Source of the DNA: Terriglobus roseus
GTDB taxonomy: Bacteria; Acidobacteriota; Terriglobia; Terriglobales; Acidobacteriaceae
Direction: 5' to 3'
Assembly (NCBI RefSeq): GCF_900105625.1
Contig: NZ_FNSD01000001.1
Location: 744,001 to 808,000 of the forward strand
Length of the DNA: 64,000 nucleotides
Part shown: positions 61,947 through 64,000 of the stretch, in pieces
Position numbering within the stretch: position 1 is the first letter of the stretch
How the letters are laid out: every line of letters starts with the position of its first letter
Program-made: the position numbers and the translations under genes
The notes under the pieces: generated by a model
Told to the model about the DNA's origin: nothing
The model's input: only the letters and a program-made list of their open reading frames with translations
Database searches by the model: none

Positions 61947-62923
61947 ACGGTGAATTCCGTCGGGATTTGATCGGCCTCTGCTTGTACCAACCGGTAGAGC
62001 TCCATAGCCTTCGCATTGGCAGCGGATGGCTCAGCCAGCAGTGCGTTGGAGCGAATGTGTGCGTTGTCCTTCGACGAGAAGAGCACGATGCCCACCGGGT
62101 TTGTCCCGAGCGCCGCGCGCATCATCAGCTCGCCAAGGACCCCGGGAGCACGCAGGTCTGTGCCTGTTGCGGCAGACCAGCGTTTGGCTATGTCTTCTGA
62201 AGCGAGATATCGCTCCAGCCGGCGGCGGTTGCCTGCCAGCGACCGATGGTGAATCTTGAATGTGTCGATATCCTCCACGCCATCGAACACGGACCACTCA
62301 CGCTGAACGACACGCGCGTATGCGGGCGACTCCGCAAGGATCGCACTGGCATGTCCACGGTCTGTACCCACGCCGAACGCGCCAATACTTCCCTTCTGCT
62401 TTGCGTTCTCCAGGAACCCAAGCAGCGGCGAGTCTCGGACTTCACCAGCAGTCGCATCGTGCAACAGAAAGAGATCGATCCGATCGACGCGAAGGTTGCG
62501 CAGGCTGCTTTCAAGCGATGCCTGCGCCTTTTGGATGGAAAGGTCGCGCTTTGCTGGAACAGCCGCGACCACCGACGCTGCGCGCTGCGCTTTCGCCTTA
62601 AGAGCCGGAATGGCTTTGATCAAAGGTCGCGCCAGGTTGCGTGCAATACCGATGAGCCCTGGATTTTTCGCGGGCGCTATGCCGAATTTCGTTGTTACTG
62701 TGACTTCTTCGCGATGTTGCGACAGGAATTCCCCGAGGCACCCCTCTGCTTCTCCGTAGCCATAGGCGGGCGCGACATCGAAGTGCCGCACACCGGCGTC
62801 AAAAGCCCATTGGAGCGTTTGAAGCGACTCACGCCGGCCCATGGAACCCATGATGCTGGAGCAGCCGAAGCCAAGGCGCGTGGTGCGGCGGCCAGTATCT
62901 GCGAAATCGATCGTCGGCATCAT
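61943..62923 (-). CDS. Aldo/keto reductase
   Basis: A 326-residue AKR. The catalytic tetrad is readable: Asp in HFDVAPAYGYG (Tyr next), Lys in VTTKFG and His in LFLLHDAT. It reduces carbonyls with NADPH; substrate unknown. It lies between a GMC oxidoreductase gene and the Nramp-like gene in one tight operon, with a four-base overlap downstream. Confidence 0.9.
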   Translation of the reverse strand: MMPTIDFADTGRRTTRLGFGCSSIMGSMGRRESLQTLQWAFDAGVRHFDVAPAYGYGEAEGCLGEFLSQHREEVTVTTKFGIAPAKNPGLIGIARNLARPLIKAIPALKAKAQRAASVVAAVPAKRDLSIQKAQASLESSLRNLRVDRIDLFLLHDATAGEVRDSPLLGFLENAKQKGSIGAFGVGTDRGHASAILAESPAYARVVQREWSVFDGVEDIDTFKIHHRSLAGNRRRLERYLASEDIAKRWSAATGTDLRAPGVLGELMMRAALGTNPVGIVLFSSKDNAHIRSNALLAEPSAANAKAMELYRLVQAEADQIPTEFTV

Positions 62924-62946
62924 CGGAGGATTCTTTCAGTGAGCAA

Positions 62947-64000
62947 TTAGACTGCGGCAGTCTGCCGCGCCAGTCGTCTGGCAAGCCGGACCGCTAGTGC
63001 AAGCACGGTGTGGGTCGGGTTGGAGTAGCCGCCCGTCGGGAAGACGGAGGCACTGCAAAGAGAGAGATTGGGTATGCCGTGCAATCGCAGGTCGACGTCC
63101 ACGACACCGTCCGTGGGTATCGCTGACATTCTCGTACCGCCGATATGGTGCAGCCCGTCATCACAGCGTTCGCGTAGAGCTGCATCATCCCGCAGGTCAA
63201 TGGTCGGCACAAGCTCCGCGATTTTCTGCTCCTTCAGGTTACGCCCTGCCACATCGAGAAACGTGCGAATGGTGTCCAGTTCCGTCAACGAGATTCGCCA
63301 GTCGAGCCGCGCACGGCGCATCCCCAGAGCGTCGCGCTCGTCAGCCAGCGTGACGCGGCTGGCGCCATCCGGTTCCTGCTCGCAGTGGACACGCAATGAC
63401 AGGGCTGCATCTGGGCTGTTGTAGACGCGATGGTTCACCTTATACGACCAGGCTTGTCGGAGCAGCATTGGGAAGTTAGCCAGCAGATGTACCACCTGTG
63501 CCCCATCCATCTCGCCCCACGCCCCGCGCAGCAAGCGTCGTCCTGTTGACTTGATCGCCCCGGCGATTTCATCCGAGCTATCGCGAAAGGCGAAGGTGCC
63601 GGCGACATTCAGGACACGATATTCGCTCTGTGCCAGAGACGAGAGCCGAAACTTCGGATGGTACTTGTAGCCGCCGAGAAGAACATTGGTGAAACTGCCA
63701 AGGAAACGTTCGCGGTCCAGCGGACGTACGTTAACGACGTCACAATCGACGTGATCCTGGAAGCCGGTACCAACCAGTCCATTTGGGTTCCAGCGTTCGT
63801 CATGCGATTCCTGCAAATGCAATAGCAGCCGCGACGTTTCGATGGCGCCGATGGCGAGGACAAATTCCCGGGCACGCACCGTGGCCTGATTACCGTTGAG
63901 ACTGCGGAAGACTGCCTTCCGCACGTGCACACCGTCATCCTCAAGCACGACGTCCATGAGATTCGCATGGACCACGGAAGAGACACGCGATGAGGCAGCC
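62947..64000 (-). CDS. GMC-family oxidoreductase, 5' end beyond window
   Basis: About 350 C-terminal residues of a GMC (glucose-methanol-choline) flavoprotein are visible; the N-terminal FAD-binding part is beyond the right edge. VLAIGAIETSRLLL is the mid-protein signature. The catalytic-base region is HHIGGTRMSAIPTDGVVD, and the C-terminal histidine/asparagine is in GGYSNPTHTVLALAVRLA. These enzymes oxidise sugars, alcohols or sterols. It ends 23 bases before the AKR start, so the two probably act in one pathway. Confidence 0.9.
   Translation of the reverse strand, partial: AASSRVSSVVHANLMDVVLEDDGVHVRKAVFRSLNGNQATVRAREFVLAIGAIETSRLLLHLQESHDERWNPNGLVGTGFQDHVDCDVVNVRPLDRERFLGSFTNVLLGGYKYHPKFRLSSLAQSEYRVLNVAGTFAFRDSSDEIAGAIKSTGRRLLRGAWGEMDGAQVVHLLANFPMLLRQAWSYKVNHRVYNSPDAALSLRVHCEQEPDGASRVTLADERDALGMRRARLDWRISLTELDTIRTFLDVAGRNLKEQKIAELVPTIDLRDDAALRERCDDGLHHIGGTRMSAIPTDGVVDVDLRLHGIPNLSLCSASVFPTGGYSNPTHTVLALAVRLARRLARQTAAV

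Noticed and set aside
1-64000. tRNA, rRNA, tmRNA, RNase P or known riboswitches
   Set aside because: Reading both strands I found no cloverleaf arms, conserved rRNA words or recognisable riboswitch cores; a covariance-model search would be needed to be sure.

Overview
The window looks like ordinary chromosome from a GC-rich Gram-negative bacterium, most likely an acidobacterium of the Terriglobus/Granulicella/Edaphobacter group. That placement is inference. It rests on the style of the RpoZ, RapZ, orphan GvpF-like and fused LptC/LptA-like proteins, the many GTG/TTG starts, and the abundant intergenic palindromes. An outer membrane is clear from lipid A genes (lpxL, lpxD), LPS export genes (msbA, lptB, lptC), a TonB-like protein and beta-barrel proteins. 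I saw no rRNA, tRNA or CRISPR array and no prophage.

Layout. 1-2375 is most of leuS. 2376-4337 is a gene-poor, repeat-rich island: a short AAAAATTAGAT repeat array, a five-to-six-unit array of about 65-69 bp carrying two hairpins per unit, a single-domain HUH/Y1 transposase bracketed by inverted copies of the same palindrome (a REP/RAYT-type arrangement), and an 86-bp tandem repeat. 4338-10891 holds central metabolism and envelope genes (class I fumarase, amidase, aspartase/fumarase-II, small secreted and outer-membrane proteins, a membrane-anchored cytochrome c). 10894-19303 holds a DUF481-like protein, a TRIC channel, an orphan GvpL/GvpF-like protein, a Tat-exported GH28, xseB, a bifunctional homocysteine methyltransferase/methylene-THF reductase and a lipoprotein of unknown function.

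19415-26040 holds a tightly packed lpxL-lpxD-P-loop NTPase unit, a SYLF-domain protein, a TonB-like protein, a LuxR-type regulator with a degenerate receiver coupled to dcd, and HU with a good sigma-70 promoter. 26131-30216 has priA, a GNAT and a LysR regulator. 30213-41329 is a long minus-strand run lptC(A)-lptB-rpoN-hpf-rapZ-msbA-gmk-rpoZ-udg. It resembles the E. coli lpt-rpoN-hpf-ptsN-rapZ order but has no ptsN between hpf and rapZ.

41498-46485 holds an unknown conserved-looking protein, an SDR and glyQ/glyS. 46674-53324 is an export operon combining an RND pump and its adaptor with an ABC-2 ATPase/permease pair; a PAS histidine kinase converges on it. 55363-59104 is a redox/repair patch (YpdA-like reductase, nitroreductase, thioredoxin, HAD, MutT). 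59227-64000 has an M48 protease and a minus-strand operon of GMC oxidoreductase (cut by the window), aldo/keto reductase and an Nramp-related transporter with altered metal-site motifs.

No wholly new multi-gene system is evident. The best leads are the transposase/REP island, the Nramp-variant operon, the pseudo-receiver regulator, the NTPase coupled to lipid A genes, and the LptC/LptA fusion.
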